A stretch of DNA of 64,000 nt from Pelagomonas calceolata (GCA_918797485.1 CAKKNE010000002.1:1950501-2014500), one strand, 5' to 3'; shown: positions 29,272-41,024, counted from the first letter of the stretch. The notes: generated by a model not told the origin, from the letters alone. A program made the numbers and translations.

Positions 29272-30461
29272 GGGCGTTCTCCTCGTCGTACTTCGTGCGG
29301 AACGAGGGATCCTCCGCCGCCAGCCGCGCCAACGCCTCGCCCATCTTGTCCTGGTCCTTCTTGGACTTGGCTTCCACGGCCACGCTAATAACGGGCTCGG
29401 GGAAGTCCATCTTCTCGAGGATGACGGCGTTGTCCTTGTCGCAGAGCGTCTCGCCCGTGGTGGTCTGTTTCAGCCCCGCGACGGCGATGATGTCACCAGC
29501 CACCGCTGATTTAACCTCGGTTCTATCATTGGCGTGCATCTGGAGCATGCGGCCGACGCGTTCGCGCTGGCCCTTCACACTGTTGTAGACGCCGTCGCCC
29601 GCGTTGAGGATGCCCGAGTAGATGCGGCAGAACGTCAGCGTGCCCACAAACGGGTCCGTCATGATCTTGAAGGCCAGAGCCGAAAAGGGCTCCTCGTCAC
29701 TCGAGATGCGCTCCATGGCCGTCTCGCCGTCCAAGCTCGTACCCTTGATCGCTTCGACGTCATCAGGGGCCGGCATGTAGTCGACGACGGCATCCAACAA
29801 GGGCTGGACGCCCTTGTTCTTGAAGGCCGTGCCCGTTAACACGGGCACGAAGGCACCGCTCAGAGTACCGGTGCGGATGCACTTCTTGAGCGTCTCGGCG
29901 TCGGGCTCCTCGCCCTCCAAGTAGGCCATGAGCGCGTCTTCGTCCTGCTCGACGGCCAACTCGATCATCTCGGCGCGGTACTCCGCCGCCTTCTCCTTGA
30001 TGCTCTCGTCGATATCCGCGTCGGCGATGGGAACGCGGTCGAACTTCGCGCCCATCTCCTCGCCGGACCAGATGATGGCCTCGTTCGTCACCAGGTCGAC
30101 GACGCCCTCGAAGTCCGCTTCAGGGGGCGTAGGGGTGGTGGCGATCGGCACCTGCAAGACGGCAGGCACGGCACCGAGCTGGTCCTTGATCATCTCGACG
30201 CAGTTGTAGAAGTTCGCGCCCATGCGGTCCATCTTGTTGACGAAGCACATGCGGGGCACGCCATATTTATTACCCTGGCGCCAGACGGTCTCGGACTGCG
30301 GCTCGACGCCCGCGACGCCGTCGAAGACGGCCACGGCGCCGTCGAGGACTCTTAACGAACGTTCGACTTCGAGCGTGAAGTCGACGTGGCCCGGCGTGTC
30401 AATAATATTGATCTGGTGCTCGCGCCAGTAGCACGTCGTCGCGGCGGACGTAATAGTGATG

Positions 30462-30493
<32 letters not shown>

Positions 30494-30833
30494 GGTCGCG
30501 CCGCCCTCGTGGACCTCGCCGATCTTGTAGGACTTGCCCGTGTAGTAGAGGATGCGCTCGGTCGTCGTCGTCTTGCCTGCGCGACGAGTCGGTTTCGCGT
30601 CAACTTCAATTCTATTACAGTGTATGCATTGGACGCGGGCACGGACCGGCGTCGATGTGGGCCATAATACCAATGTTGCGGTAGTTGTGCATGTCGACCT
30701 GGCGGCCCGTAGTCTCTGACACTTTGACGTCGGGCTCAGCCCTGGCGGGCGCGACCTTCACGCCTCGACGCGCGGGCGCCTGCAGGCCATAGGCCGGCGC
30801 GAGCAGCGCGAGCGCTGCGATGAGCTTGGCCAT
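28514..30833 (-). CDS. Plastid translation elongation factor G (2 exons)
   Basis: Exons 30647-30833 and 28514-30576 encode 749 residues. The leader ([23 protein letters not shown]) looks like a signal peptide followed by a transit region, as expected for a secondary plastid. Then come [13 protein letters not shown], with [14 protein letters not shown] after a 70 bp intron (30577-30646) that splits the GTP-binding P-loop, [56 protein letters not shown], and domains II-V ending [18 protein letters not shown] drives ribosome translocation with GTP. The sequence resembles chloroplast/bacterial EF-G rather than eEF2. A longer frame from 30673 is intron read-through. Confidence 0.92.
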
Positions 30834-31220
30834 CGTGCTGTTCGTGTGCGCTCTCGCAAACACGCACTGCCTGCAATCGTGTTGGGCGTCTCGCTAGACG
30901 CAGCCAATAATCGTCCCAAAGCCTCCAAGATCGAGCCAGAGTCGTCCCGCGACCACTCCTCCGATGCACTGGTTGAGGCTTAGCGTGGGTTTCGAGACTC
31001 TAGGCTGCTCTCAAAGCCTGCGTGTTTTGCGTTTGAGGCCGCAAATATAGACATCGGCGCAGCCGATTCGGAGCAAGTGCAAGCGTAACGTGGTCCATTT
31101 CGCACATATACGGCAGCTGCAGAAGCATTGGTCTTAACGATACCACCTCGTGGAGCTAGCAGTCGAGGAAGCTGCAGGCACCACTCACAGCACCAAAAAG
31201 CGCAAGCGCTATATCTGGCC
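30834..31220. other. Divergent promoter region, no gene seen
   Basis: The gap between the EF-G ATG (30833) and the ATG at 31221 has a CCAAT-type sequence near 30901 but no copy of the palindrome and no gene. Confidence 0.4.
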
Positions 31221-31679
31221 ATGACGCCGCCGCCGCGCCGACTCATCGCAGCACTGCTCTTGACTACCCGTGCTCTGGCGCTGGTTCCGCACTGCAGCCA
31301 GCGTCGTCGACCGGCGCCGTCCACCCGGCACGCATCCAGCGACGACGCCGCGGACGTTAATGACGCCAACGACGCCGACGACGACGAGGCCACGCTCTTC
31401 TCCAAACGCAAGGCCGCCGAAATAAAAATACCCGTCGAGGTCTATGACACGACGCCGCCGCAGAACTTGGTGGGAGTGTACCCGCTCTCGCCCACGGTCG
31501 GCTGCGGCGACATCCTGCGCGTCGAAAAAGAAGAAATCGAGGCCTACGTCATCAAGCGCGTCGAGTCGCGGAAGCGCTGGATGGACGGGAACTTCGTGCT
31601 CGACTCGATGCGCGCCGACGCGACGGAGGTGAATAGGGCGTCGCTCGAGAAGCGGCTGCGGAGAATGATGCCCGAGTAA
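31221..31679 (+). CDS. Small plastid-type protein, unknown function
   Basis: A 152-residue protein from the ATG at 31221. The leader LRRLIAALLLTTRALALVPH followed by an Arg-rich stretch fits a bipartite plastid signal. After an Asp-rich linker (DDAADVNDANDADDDE) the C-terminal 70 residues look folded: VYPLSPTVGCGDILRVEKEEIEAYVIKRVESRKRW and FVLDSMRADATEV. Similar small plastid proteins with CGD and YVIKRV blocks occur in heterokont algae, but no function is known to me. It shares a divergent promoter with plastid EF-G. Confidence 0.65.
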   Translation: MTPPPRRLIAALLLTTRALALVPHCSQRRRPAPSTRHASSDDAADVNDANDADDDEATLFSKRKAAEIKIPVEVYDTTPPQNLVGVYPLSPTVGCGDILRVEKEEIEAYVIKRVESRKRWMDGNFVLDSMRADATEVNRASLEKRLRRMMPE

Positions 31680-31902
31680 TATGGTGTGTGTATTTTAGAC
31701 TCGGTGGCGCCACGTCGATGGCGTGGAGGGGGGCGCCGTGCATTGCGGGAGAAAAGCACCGGGGTCGGTCGCGAGAGACGTCGCGCGCCGAGCAATCGCG
31801 TGCGCCCCGGCGCATGCCAGGCCCGCCGGCTGCTTAGTTCCTAGTTCGCGGGGGTCTTGCCTCGCCCACCTAGTCCGATCGCGGGCGCTTTAGCTATACA
31901 GT

Positions 31903-31926
31903 GCTAGCGTATCAGACACACACTAG
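31903..31926. promoter_or_regulatory. Recurrent promoter palindrome, copy 4
   Basis: Sequence GCTAGCGTATCAGACACACACTAG, 91 bp upstream of the ATG at 32017. The remaining gap 31680-32016 holds a CGTCGATGGCGTGGA core-like sequence near 31717 and no gene. Confidence 0.5.
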
Positions 31927-32016
31927 TTTGACAACGCTGAAAGTGCCGCTGCTCAACTCCGGACGCAGCCGTGAGGCAGCCCATCGACGCAGGAATGATG
32001 CGGTAACGCACCAAAC

Positions 32017-35000
32017 ATGTTCAAGAAGAAGGTCCCCAAGCCCTCGAGACCGGACGGGGTTGCCCCCGGCAAGACTGGTGGAGATGGTGCCCCGCCCGGC
32101 CCCCCCGGCGGCATCCCGCCCCACCTGCGGCCGCAGGAAGCGAAGAAGGGCGCGCCGCCGCCCGGCGCGCCGCCGGCCAACGCCATTAAGCCCGGCCAGA
32201 AAAAGGCCAAGCCGCCCGTCGACCGGACGAGCCATCTCGAGATCTACTCGACGACGAAGAAGGCCAAGGCCGAGGCGAAAGGGAGTCCCGAGGAGGCCGC
32301 CGAGGCCAAAAGTGGGGGAAGATCCTGGTTCGGGGGCAAGAAGAAGGACAAGGGCCGGCCCCCACCCAAAGGGTTGTCGAAGCCGCCGGGCGCGCCGCCC
32401 CTCGATAGAAAAGATAGCGAGGGCAAGCCCGTTCCTGTGAGTGCGGCAGCGAGAGCCGAGGCCAAGGCGTCTCGAAGCGAGCCCGTCGTCGTGAAGGAGC
32501 CCGAGCCGGAACCGGTCTATGCGCCGCCGCCGGAAGACGAATACATAGCGCCGCCCAAGAAGCAGGACAAGCGGAAGAAATTTAAATTAGAGAAGCCCGC
32601 ACCCGCCCAAATAGAGGAGCAGAGCGTCCAGTCGAGCGTCCAGGGACAACAACTCACGAGGGCGGAACCGCCCCCGGACCAATCATTTAAAAGACAAACA
32701 CCTCCGTATCGACCGCCGCCCGGCGCGCCGCCGGGCAAAGCGCCGCCTCGCGGTGCGGATGGCCATTCGCAGCCGCCGCCGGGCTGGCGACCGCCCAGGG
32801 AGCAAGAAGAGTTTGAAAAGCAGGAGGCGAAGCAACAACAAATGCTCGAGCTGGTCAAGGGCGCCCCGAAGGGGCGGCGGCCGCCCGGCGCGCCGCCTCC
32901 AATAAGAGCGGCGCCGCCCACGTCAAAAGACCACCCGGTAGCTGCGGGTAAAAGACCGACGAGACCGGAGCAGCCCCACGAGGATCTAGCACTTGTCAGT
33001 TCTGATGACGAGGACCCCGGCGCGCCCGACGAGTACGAGGAAGCGCGAGATGAAGGTGTTGTCGCGCCGCGGGACAAACCCCCGGCTGGGGGCGTACCAC
33101 CACCCCCGAGAGAAGCTCCTCCTGTGACGGGAGTGCCACCCCCACCAGCCGACGTTCCGGTCGCGCACTTGGCCGGCGCCAGCGCACCTGAAGCCGACAT
33201 CGACGCCCATCTGAAGCGAACGGTGAAAGCGGGACGGTTACGAATACGCTGTGTAGAAGCACACAACGTGCACAGGCGAGGCAGTGCACCGACCAAGACG
33301 AAGATCGACGCGTTCATGCGGTTCACGCTCGGGAGGCACAAGAAAGCCCCGAGAAAAAAGACGAAGATCTATCGACGGAGTAACCACCACCCCATCTTCG
33401 ACGACGAGGAGATCCGCTTTGATTTAGTCGATCCGTCGGACTACGTGGCGAACGGCGACATTGACCTCACTCTAGAATTGTTCGACCAGAACGCGTGGGC
33501 CGACGAGCTCATTTGTGCGGGCAACATTTCAATACTAAGATATATGGTCGAGGCGGGAGGCGTCGTCGAGACCGTATCCCTAAAGGTTCCTGGGGAAGAT
33601 CGCGCGGACACGACCTTTACTGGAGAATTTACGTTCGAACCGGCAGTCGTCGGCACTTGCGTCTTTACCCTGTATGAAGGCCGAAACCTAGCGAACATGG
33701 ATTCCGTGGGCAAGCAGGACCCCTACGTGAAACTCACGCTAGGCGACACGACGAAACAGTCGAAAACTTGTGAAGATGGCGGCACGGATCCCTATTTTGA
33801 AGAGGAGGAGCTCGTGCTGTGGATCGACGACACGGCCTGGACCGAGGACTTATTGGTGCAGGTCTACGACGAAGATGTGGGGCTGGATGATCTCATTGGC
33901 CAGTCCCATGTGCCTCTGTTGCCCTACATGGCGGTGCCGCCGCAACACGCCAAGGAACAAGTTTTCGAGCTGTTTAACAAAGTCGACGCGAAGAAACACC
34001 GCGGGGAGTTACTGATGAAATTGCAATTCCTACCAGCTGGTAAATTGACGATCAGATGTCTCAGCGCGAAGGGTTTGAGGAATCGAGACACCTTGGGAAG
34101 GCAGGACCCCTACGTCATCTTCACGACGTCGGGGGAATGCCACCGCATCCAGGAACGAACGCATGTCGACCAGGACGGCGGCACGGAGCCGACGTGGGAC
34201 TGCGACGTCGAGATGAGGGTCGTCGACCACCACGAGCTCTGGATCGAGTGCTACGACCACGACGCGATCGGGTCGGACGACCTCATCGGGAAGTGCAAAC
34301 TGTCGTTATTGCCCGTATTTAAAAGAGGTTTAATTGATACCTGGGTGACGATCAAGGAGGAGACGGAGTGGGGCAAGCCGAAGCCCGCCGGCGACATCCA
34401 CCTCATATTTGAATTTGAGGCGCCGCCGGGCATTCGGTATCCCCAGCACGCCCCGGGCATCGACTCCTTCGACGAGAAGGACCGTATTAGCAAGTTAGCT
34501 GAGGAGTTGAAGGCGAAACAAATTGCCGAGCTCGATGCGGGCCGCAAGGATAAAGCCGAATTAGCCGATCAAATCTTGGATCGCCAACGAGCCGCGAAAC
34601 GCGTACGCACGACGGAGTTCACGGACGGAGAGATCGAAGCAGCGTTCAAGTTTATAGATTTGGACCATAATGGGTATGTGGGAGCCGCGGAAATAAGGCA
34701 TGTACTCGTATGTATGGGCGAACTCATCACGGACGAGGAGGTGGACATGATGATCAAGATGGTCGACTCCGACGGCGACGGCCAAGTTTCGTTTACGGAG
34801 TTCTATAATGTGGTCACGGACCCCGACCCGGCGCACACGGACTTCGTGAAGATGGCGGCCCAGGAGGAAGAAGATCCGGCGCAATCGGGCGACCCGGGCC
34901 AGATGGACGCCAAGGCCCACGAGCGCCACAAGGAGATTACTCTCAGAAATAAGAAGCGCGAGATGATGGAGGCGTTTACCGTTTTTTGTCAGTGTGGCAA

Positions 35001-35692
35001 ACTTCAAGCTGTGCTTCAATTTGACGCGTGTCGCGGTTCGCGTGAGGTGTTGCTCTCTGAATATGGATCTCTTGGAGATCGTGTCCGAGTTTGGGCCGCT
35101 CCGAGGGCCGCGGAGTACTCACCGGTCGATGTCCCCACAGGTCGAGAACGGCGTCGGCCCCGCGGAGGTGCTGCACTGCTACTCGAAGTTCCTGCAACTC
35201 CCGCAAGAACGGAGGGTGGACTGCAAGGTCGACTTCGAGACGTACTGCGAGATTCTGAGTATAGAACCGACGGGCGAGACGCACATGTTGTTTTCGCTCT
35301 TTGACGAGGGCGGCGACGGCGACGTGGACATGAAGGAGTTCTTGCTGGGCATGTGCAACTTCACGGCCATGGACACGACGGAGCGCATCGACATGATCTT
35401 CGATCTTTTTGATGAAGACAAGTCGGGCTTCTTATCCACCAATGAATTGATTAAAATACTGCAGGCGAACCACATGCAGTCGTCGGGATCGGTCAAGAAG
35501 AAGGCCGAGACGATCATCCAGCAGGCCGACAAAGATAACAGTGGGACGCTATCTCGCTCCGAATTTGATATTGTGGCGCAGAAGTTCCCCTCGGTCTTAT
35601 TTCCGAAGCTGCGGAAGGAGGACAAGGAGGCGGCACAAACGCGGAACATCCAGATGACGGGGAAGACCGAGCTTGCCTTGCCTGCCGGCTGA
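32017..35692 (+). CDS. Pro-rich, triple C2 domain, multi-EF-hand protein (2 exons)
   Basis: Exons 32017-34980 and 35141-35692 encode 1171 residues. Residues 1-400 are Pro/Gly/Lys-rich with many PPGAPP repeats. Three C2 domains follow: about 403-520 (GRLRIRCVEAHNV), 545-665 (CVFTLYEGRNLANMDSVGKQDPYVKL) and 674-800 (LTIRCLSAKGLRNRDTLGRQDPYV). Two EF-hands lie near 871-932 (DLDHNGYVGAAE, DSDGDGQVSFTE), and exon 2 adds more (DEGGDGDVDMKE, DEDKSGFLSTNE, DKDNSGTLSRSE). C2 and EF-hand domains bind calcium, and C2 domains bind membranes; a calcium-responsive membrane adaptor is inferred. The 160 bp intron is decayed introner-like, and its exact donor (34981 or a later GT) is not certain. Confidence 0.8.
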
Positions 35693-35833
35693 GTAATGTT
35701 TATGAAAACTAATATTTGTAGCACTCTGCGGCGATGGCGTGTGGGCGGGGGTCTACTACGCGTGCCATGATAGGATTTACTATGTACAAGGGGGAGCGGT
35801 GGCCGCGCGAGGCGCCACCGCTGCTCGGCGACC

Positions 35834-37752
35834 TCACGCCGGCACGGACGCCAGCGACGACGGAGTCAGCGCGGACGCCGTATGGAACGACTCGTCGTCG
35901 TCTTCGCCGCGCGCGCGGCGTTCGATGGTCGAGTCCATGTCGTTGCGGAAGAGCGACCCGGCGCCCCGGATGTTGATGCCGAGCGTGAGGAATGCACTCA
36001 ATATGATAATGATGCCAAGGTGACGGTAGCCTTGCGGACCGGAGCTCCCAAACATGAACATGAGGCCCCACCTGCGCACGATGCGTGTGACGCGGGCACC
36101 GGAACGACGTCGCGCCGATGGCGTGGAGCCTCGACGCCGTCAACGTGATCGAGGAGAACGCCGGCCGCGCACGCAACCGCTCCCACATTGCCGCCTGCGC
36201 CGACGACGCCGGCGACCGCGCCTAGCGCGTTCGGCGCGACGAAAGGAACTATCGCGAACGTCGTGCCCTCGGCGGCCTGCGCGCGGGAACAAGTTTTGGG
36301 CCGCTTCGGCGGCGTCGAGCGCCACGCCATCGATGCGACGTGTTTTGGCGCGGCTCGCGACCTGCGTCAGGATCGAGAAGACCACCAATGTAAAAATCGC
36401 CATCCCTAGCCCCGAGACGTAGGAGAAGCATACGAGCACGAGACCTTCGGCCAGCAACGACACGCCGTGGACCGCGAGCCGCCCGCGCATGCCGCAGTTC
36501 GTGTTCGCCAGGTCCGAGCAGTAGCCCCCCAGCCCGCGCGCAAATAAATTCATCCACCCGAAGAGCGACGCGACGAGGCCCGCCGTGCCGATGGAGAGCC
36601 CGTACTCATCATAAAAGTACATGGCCATGGCGTTGTTGACGTGGAGCTCGACGCCGAAGCACGCCGCGTACTGCGCGAATAAGATCCAGGAGTTTAGATT
36701 CTTGAGGCCGTCCCTTGCGGACTTGCGCATCGTCTGGCGTTGCCGCGTGCCGGCACGAATCGCGTCCCTTAACGTGCCCTGGGGGCACTCGTCGCTGTAC
36801 GCGTATAACGCGGCGGCGACGACGAGCACTATACATCCAGGAAAGTAGAAGGCGTTGCGCCAGGCCTGGTTCCGGGACAGGCCCGCGCTCCGCAACCTGT
36901 GTGGAATCCCCGTAACTGACGCCATCGACGCGAGTTTGATTTCCACGCAGTCCGCGACCCCTCATACACATAGCCCATGATCAGGATCGTGAACCCGCCG
37001 CCGCAGTTCCCCCAGCCCGCCGTCAGGGCGTTGGCCAACCCCACGACGTTCTTGGCGAACATCTCGCTCGTCCAGAGCTGCGTGATGACGAACGTCGCGC
37101 CCGCCACGCCGATGAAGAAGCGCAGCACGCAGAGCTCCGCCAGGTTTTTGGGGAGACCACTAAATAACGTACAAACGCCGACGAACGTGAGGAGACCGGC
37201 CTGGACACCTGTGTGTGGAAATCAACCGGTGAATCCGGGTCGACCGCGAAAGTTTAATTTCCACACAAATAAAATACGAACGGCGCCGTGCTTGTCGCCC
37301 AGCGGCCCCACCACGAAGCGCGCGACGACGCACGCCGCCACGTTGCAGACGTTACTGAGCCAGATCCCGCGCGTCGAGATGTCGAGGTCCTGGCGGATAA
37401 TAACCAGGAGCGGCGCGTAGGCGAACCACGCCATGAAGGCCACGAAGAAACTGAGCCACTGGAAGTGAAACGCGCGCATGTGCGGCCGCGCGAAGGTTAG
37501 TTTGGTCCCGAAGAGCGGCCAGAGCTGGAGCTCCGTCGCCTTGTTGTGCTGGCCCAGGTCGACGGCCACATAGCCGACGCGCGCGACGCCGGCCTCGTCG
37601 ACGGCGTAGGGATACTTCGGCGCCGGCGGCTCGGACTTGGTCATTTGATGCTCCGCGTCGTCGTCGAGCGACCTCGTCGGCGTGATGCGCGACGGCGAAG
37701 ACGGCGTCTTGAGGTCCGGGGCCTCCTGCCCGATTCGCGCCGGATTGCTCAT
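35834..37752 (-). CDS. NRT2: NRT2-type high-affinity nitrate transporter (5 exons)
   Basis: Exons 37278-37752, 36959-37208, 36362-36896, 36173-36276 and 35834-36071 give 533 residues, normal for NNP-family MFS transporters. Key blocks are FQWLSFFVAFMAWFAYAPL, ARFVVGPLGDKHGAVR, the NNP signature NALTAGWGNCGGG, GLGGYCSDLANTNCGMRGRL, AAEGTTFAIVPFV and the second signature GVVGAGGNVGAVAWGL, which forms only after removing the intron at 36072-36172. Twelve membrane segments are expected; nitrate uptake with protons at the plasma membrane is known for the family. Introns are 69, 62, 85 and 101 bp. The 62 bp one is a clear introner. The start was moved to the ATG at 37752. The first donor could alternatively sit at 37268. 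Confidence 0.88.
36897..36950 (-). mobile_element. Introner forming intron 2 of NRT2
   Basis: The element ends read CTGTGTGGAATCC and TTTGATTTCCACGCAG on the plus strand, imperfect inverted repeats. The flanking 8-mers TCCGCAAC (36889-36896) and TCCGCGAC (36951-36958) match at 7 of 8. On the gene strand the intron 36897-36958 begins GTCGCGGA and ends CACACAG before GTTGCGGA, so the donor is in the duplicated target. Only about 54 bp remain, including one internal CGCGTCGATGGCGT core. Confidence 0.8.
37209..37267 (-). mobile_element. Introner forming intron 1 of NRT2
   Basis: The ends read CTGTGTGTGGAAATCAACC and TTTAATTTCCACACA, imperfect inverted repeats of the same family. Target duplication is not clear (GTATTTTA and GTGTCCAG on the gene strand). 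The preferred intron is 37209-37277. Confidence 0.65.
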
Positions 37753-37959
37753 TTCTCGCTCCCAGCGGTCGTCTCTCGCGCGGCGCAGCACGGGCGCTGG
37801 GCTGGCCTGATTTGAGAAATCTCTCTCTCGAAGATCTCGACGGTTTTTCTACGTCCCGTGAGTATGGTGGTAACGAAGGTATCTCAGAGATTTCACCTTG
37901 CCTAAAATTGATGCAAACGGCGGTCGTAAGGCGGCCGTTCAAGGTCAGAGCTCTTGCTT

Positions 37960-37983
37960 GCTAGTGTCTTACCGACCGCTAGC
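37960..37983. promoter_or_regulatory. Recurrent promoter palindrome, copy 5
   Basis: Sequence GCTAGTGTCTTACCGACCGCTAGC, the reverse-complement orientation of copy 7 with one difference. It lies between the NRT2 ATG (37752, 208 bp) and the ValRS ATG (38178, 195 bp). Nothing else was recognised in 37753-38177. Confidence 0.6.
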
Positions 37984-38177
37984 CTCAGGTCTGGTCGCAA
38001 AGTTGAATGCTCAGCGTCTAGGCAAGCCTGGCAGCGCACAGCTCGGCAGCGCACGCTGGACTTCGCTCCTGAAGCGTGCACTGCGTTCTCCGACGTCTCA
38101 TCACGCCTGTCGCCAGCACAAGAGCTGTTTGCAGTAAGTGCGTGTACGGCCGTGGCGCGCGCATAGGTGCAGCACTG

Positions 38178-41006
38178 ATGAGGAGGAGGATGACGCTCGT
38201 CGCCCTGGCGAGCGGCCGCGCGGTGCGGGCGCTCCGGCCGCTGGCGCGCGCGCGGCAGCCGCTCCGGGCCGCGACCGCGCTGCGGAGCACGGCGACGCGG
38301 CCGGCCTTCCTCGACGCCAAGGAGCCGCTGCCGGCGTCCTACGACTTCGGCGTCGAGGGCCCGTTATATGAATGGTGGGAGGCCAGCGGCAAGTTTAAAC
38401 CTAAGGAGGAGGAGCACGAGCGCGGCGCGTACACGTGCCCCATGCCGCCTCCCAATGTCACCGGAAGGTTACATTTAGGACATGCGATGTTCGTGGCGTT
38501 GCAGGATATTCTGGCGCGGTTCCACCGGATGCGGGGGCGGCCGACGCTGTGGTTGCCGGGTACCGACCACGCCGGAATAGCCACCCAATTACTTGTGGAG
38601 AGGGCCATCACGGCGGAAGGACTGAACAGAGTGGAGATGGGCCGCGAGAAGTTCCTGGATCGAGTCTGGCAGTGGAAGGAGGACAACGGTGGGGCCATCT
38701 GCTCGCAGATGCGTAGATTAGGAGCGTCGGCCGATTGGTCTAGGGAGAAGTTCACGTTGGACGACGACATGTCGACGGCCGTCACGGAGGCCTTCGTGCG
38801 GCTCCACGAGAAAGGTTTAGTTTATCGAGGTTCCCGCATGGTCAACTGGAGTCCCAATCTCGGCACCGCCGTCTCTGATCTCGAAGTAGAATTCGTGGAG
38901 AGAGAAGGATTGTTATATTACTTCAAGTACGAGGTCGAAGGCGGCGGCTACCTGCCCGTCGCGACGTCGCGACCAGAAACCATACTAGGAGATACCGCGG
39001 TCTGTGTCAACCCCGACGACGATAGATACAAAGACTATGTGGGCAAGCAATGTATCGTGCCCATGAGTGGTGGGAGGACGATCCCCATCTTGGCGGACGA
39101 CTACGTCGACGTCGAGTTCGGTACGGGAGCTCTCAAAGTGACGCCCGGCCACGACGCGAACGATTATGCTATTGGTCAAAGAAATAACCTGCCCATCATC
39201 AACATCATGGACGAGAAGGGGGCGTTGAACGAGAACGGCGGTGATTATGCCGGGATGGATCGGTTTAAGTGTAGGAAGCAGTTGTGGAAGGACATGGAGG
39301 CCGCGGGATTGGTCCTGAAGACCGAACCGCACGTCTCGCGCGTCCCGATCTCTCAACGGGGCGGGGAAGTCGTCGAGCCGCTCGTCTCCACCCAATGGTT
39401 CGTGAAGATGGACAATATGGCTTCGAGAGGTGTCGACGCCGTGCGACAGGGAGACATTCAGATCGTCCCGAAACGCTTCGAGAAGGAGTGGTACAATTGG
39501 CTCGAGAACATCCAGGACTGGTGCGTGTCGCGCCAGTTGTGGTGGGGCCACCAGATACCCGTGTATTACGCGGAGGGGTATGACGGGTACTTTTGTGCGA
39601 GATCGGAGGAAGATGCGAGGAAGCAAGCGACCGAGGCCGGCGTAGCTACGACGACACCATTAACGAGAGACTCTGATGTATTAGATACCTGGTTCTCGTC
39701 CGGTTTGTGGCCCTTTGCCACTGTAGGGTGGCCCGAGAACACGCCTGACTTCAAGAAGTTCTACCCCGCGACCTGCCTGGAGACGGGCTACGACATCCTC
39801 TTCTTCTGGGTCGCGCGCATGGTCATGATGGGTCTGGAGTTTACGGATGAGGTACCGTTCGATACGATATACATGCATGGGTTAGTGAGGGACGAGAAGA
39901 ACGAAAAGATGTCAAAGACGAAGGGCAACGTCGTGGACCCGCTCGACGTCGTGGATGAATACGGTGCTGATGCGTTGCGGTTCTCGCTGGTGACCGGAGT
40001 CACGCCGGGCCAAGACGTCCCGCTGTCGATGGAACGAGTGAAAGTGAACCGGAACTTCTGTAATAAATTATGGAACGCCGCGCGCTTCCTGGAGCCCAAA
40101 ATGGTCACTTCGGGTGGTGTCATCGACCAGCAAGAATTATCTGAGATGCCTCTGTTCGAACGGTATATCGTGTCCGAGGCACACGCTTGTGCCGAGGCCT
40201 CGGCATCAGCCTTGGAAGACTACTCGATAGGCGACGCGGGCACGCGGGCCTACCGCTTCTTCTACGACGAGTTCGCCGACTGGTACGTCGAGGTCAGCAA
40301 GACGCGAAGTGCGGAAGATCAAGAGGCGTCGCAGCGGGCCTTGTCGTATTCCTTCGAGGTGTGTCTCAAATTACTACATCCCTTCGTGCCGCACGTGACT
40401 GAGTACTTGTGGCAGAAGCTCTTTAATTCTGATGGTGCTGATAAGGCGCTCATGACCGAATCTTATCCATCATTGGAAGGTCAAAGCTTAGCGCAGGACG
40501 CGGAAGCCGTGGCCTTGTTCAACGACTGGAAGGAACTTGTTAGGGCTATGAGGAACATCAGGGCCGAGTACAACATCGAACCCGCGATAAAAACGGGGCC
40601 GACGATAATATGTAGTGACGACGCGTTGGCAGATGTTATAAGGAGGGAGACGAAGGCTCTGGCGTTGTTAGCGAAAGTAGATCCGGAGCGAGTGACGGTG
40701 GTCAAGAGCAAGAGTGACGCTGTTATAGAGGACGACGCCGTGCAATTAGTCGTGTCCGATGGTTTGGAAGTCTTCCTGCCCCAACAAGACCTAGCTAAAG
40801 ATGTCAAGAAGGAGTTGGATAGACTATCCACGCAACTAAAAAAGCTCGTCAAGGACATCGGCGGCCTGGAGGGGCGCCTCGGCAACCCGGGTTTTGCGGA
40901 TAAGGCGCCCGCGGACGTCGTCGCGGCGACGCGCGCGTCCCTCGAAGAGAAGCTCGAGCAGAAGGCGACGCTCGACGCGTCGATCGCGGAGCTGGAGAAG
41001 CAGTAA
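38178..41006 (+). CDS. VARS: Organellar valyl-tRNA synthetase
   Basis: A 942-residue single-exon enzyme; I start it at the ATG at 38178 because the longer frame begins at GTG. The leader (LVALASGRAVRALRPLARARQPLRAATALRSTA) is Arg/Ala-rich, fitting mitochondrial or plastid targeting. The class I signatures are RLHLGHA (HIGH) and EKMSKTKG (KMSKS). Other ValRS blocks are MPPPNVTG, LWLPGTDHAGIATQ, ATSRPETILGDTAV in the editing domain, VSRQLWWGHQIPVYY and SDVLDTWFSSGLWPF. The C-terminus ends in the coiled-coil typical of bacterial-type ValRS (ELDRLSTQLKKLVKDIGGLEGRL). It charges tRNA-Val with valine using ATP. Length fits bacterial/organellar ValRS. Confidence 0.93.
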   Translation: MRRRMTLVALASGRAVRALRPLARARQPLRAATALRSTATRPAFLDAKEPLPASYDFGVEGPLYEWWEASGKFKPKEEEHERGAYTCPMPPPNVTGRLHLGHAMFVALQDILARFHRMRGRPTLWLPGTDHAGIATQLLVERAITAEGLNRVEMGREKFLDRVWQWKEDNGGAICSQMRRLGASADWSREKFTLDDDMSTAVTEAFVRLHEKGLVYRGSRMVNWSPNLGTAVSDLEVEFVEREGLLYYFKYEVEGGGYLPVATSRPETILGDTAVCVNPDDDRYKDYVGKQCIVPMSGGRTIPILADDYVDVEFGTGALKVTPGHDANDYAIGQRNNLPIINIMDEKGALNENGGDYAGMDRFKCRKQLWKDMEAAGLVLKTEPHVSRVPISQRGGEVVEPLVSTQWFVKMDNMASRGVDAVRQGDIQIVPKRFEKEWYNWLENIQDWCVSRQLWWGHQIPVYYAEGYDGYFCARSEEDARKQATEAGVATTTPLTRDSDVLDTWFSSGLWPFATVGWPENTPDFKKFYPATCLETGYDILFFWVARMVMMGLEFTDEVPFDTIYMHGLVRDEKNEKMSKTKGNVVDPLDVVDEYGADALRFSLVTGVTPGQDVPLSMERVKVNRNFCNKLWNAARFLEPKMVTSGGVIDQQELSEMPLFERYIVSEAHACAEASASALEDYSIGDAGTRAYRFFYDEFADWYVEVSKTRSAEDQEASQRALSYSFEVCLKLLHPFVPHVTEYLWQKLFNSDGADKALMTESYPSLEGQSLAQDAEAVALFNDWKELVRAMRNIRAEYNIEPAIKTGPTIICSDDALADVIRRETKALALLAKVDPERVTVVKSKSDAVIEDDAVQLVVSDGLEVFLPQQDLAKDVKKELDRLSTQLKKLVKDIGGLEGRLGNPGFADKAPADVVAATRASLEEKLEQKATLDASIAELEKQ

Positions 41007-41024
41007 GTTCACATTATTACACGA

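Noticed and set aside
28325-29509. Plus-strand frame of 394 codons opposite plastid EF-G
   Set aside because: Shadow of the highly conserved EF-G coding strand.
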